Of a stretch of DNA of 64,000 nt, positions 63,945 to 64,000 are shown one piece after another. The notes beneath the pieces are model-generated. The model was given only the letters and a program-made list of their open reading frames with translations, made no database searches and had not been told where the DNA came from. The stretch is taken from contig NZ_JWLV01000045.1 in assembly GCF_000808535.1 (NCBI RefSeq), forward strand, positions 265,589 through 329,588, written 5' to 3'. Each line of letters begins with the position of its first letter. Position 1 is the stretch's first letter. The DNA is from Vibrio sinaloensis (GTDB lineage Bacteria; Pseudomonadota; Gammaproteobacteria; Enterobacterales; Vibrionaceae). A program made the position numbers and the translations under genes.

Positions 63945-64000
63945 TTATTTTATTGCTAATCCAACCGCCACTACAAAATGCGAGAGCGGCTTGGCAAGAA
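63945..64000 (-). CDS. C-terminal fragment of a gene entering from the right (partial)
   Basis: A minus-strand frame ends TAA at 63945-63947 and reads LAKPLSHFVVAVGLAIK before the stop, a membrane-like end, directly followed by a terminator. Only about 18 codons are visible, so the family is not assigned. Confidence 0.4.
   Translation of the reverse strand, partial: LAKPLSHFVVAVGLAIK

Overview
The window looks like a stretch of a Vibrio chromosome, and gene content suggests the smaller one (chromosome II). The diagnostic marks are a Qrr quorum-sensing small RNA with a sigma-54 promoter and a LuxO site, a betIBA-proXWV osmoprotectant operon in the order known from vibrios, a gltS and DUF368 (PopT) neighbourhood, and gamma-proteobacterial Fur boxes. 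No rRNA, tRNA, insertion sequence, prophage or CRISPR array is visible. Coding density is high and most genes can be assigned to families.

Left part (1-7.6 kb, minus strand): a four-gene operon behind a Fur box, encoding a periplasmic S9 prolyl-oligopeptidase, a haem-receptor-like TonB-dependent receptor, a secreted zinc protease with P-domain and GlyGly-CTERM anchor, and a lipoprotein cut by the window edge. It reads as an iron- or haem-protein scavenging system with its own proteases.

7.7-16 kb: an accessory metabolic island. A LysR gene diverges from an operon of an argininosuccinate-synthase-like ligase, an IDO-type free amino acid 2-oxoglutarate dioxygenase and an EamA exporter, followed by an AstE-like deacylase. 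A second module holds a Gfo/Idh/MocA oxidoreductase, an MFS transporter and another LysR regulator. I know of no described pathway with this combination; it is the best candidate for an undescribed small-molecule pathway.

16-36.7 kb: a DUF3299 protein, an M20 peptidase, an AaeXAB-like efflux operon, two unassigned outer-membrane beta-barrel proteins, a giant Tricorn/S41 protease, trhO, small acetyltransferases, and a pair made of a 1236-residue VWA protein ending in a dockerin plus a lipoprotein with a cohesin-like domain. A small kinase-like protein and a YjdJ-like acetyltransferase follow.

36.8-47.4 kb: a PilZ protein, gltS, the Qrr RNA, popT, and betIBA-proXWV for choline uptake and oxidation to glycine betaine.

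47.8-62 kb: a complete aerobactin locus with three Fur boxes: FhuF-like ferric reductase, MFS exporter, FhuCDB-type importer (permease fused), iucABCD and iutA. The right end carries add (adenosine deaminase), a Crp/Fnr-type regulator and the last codons of a gene entering from the right.
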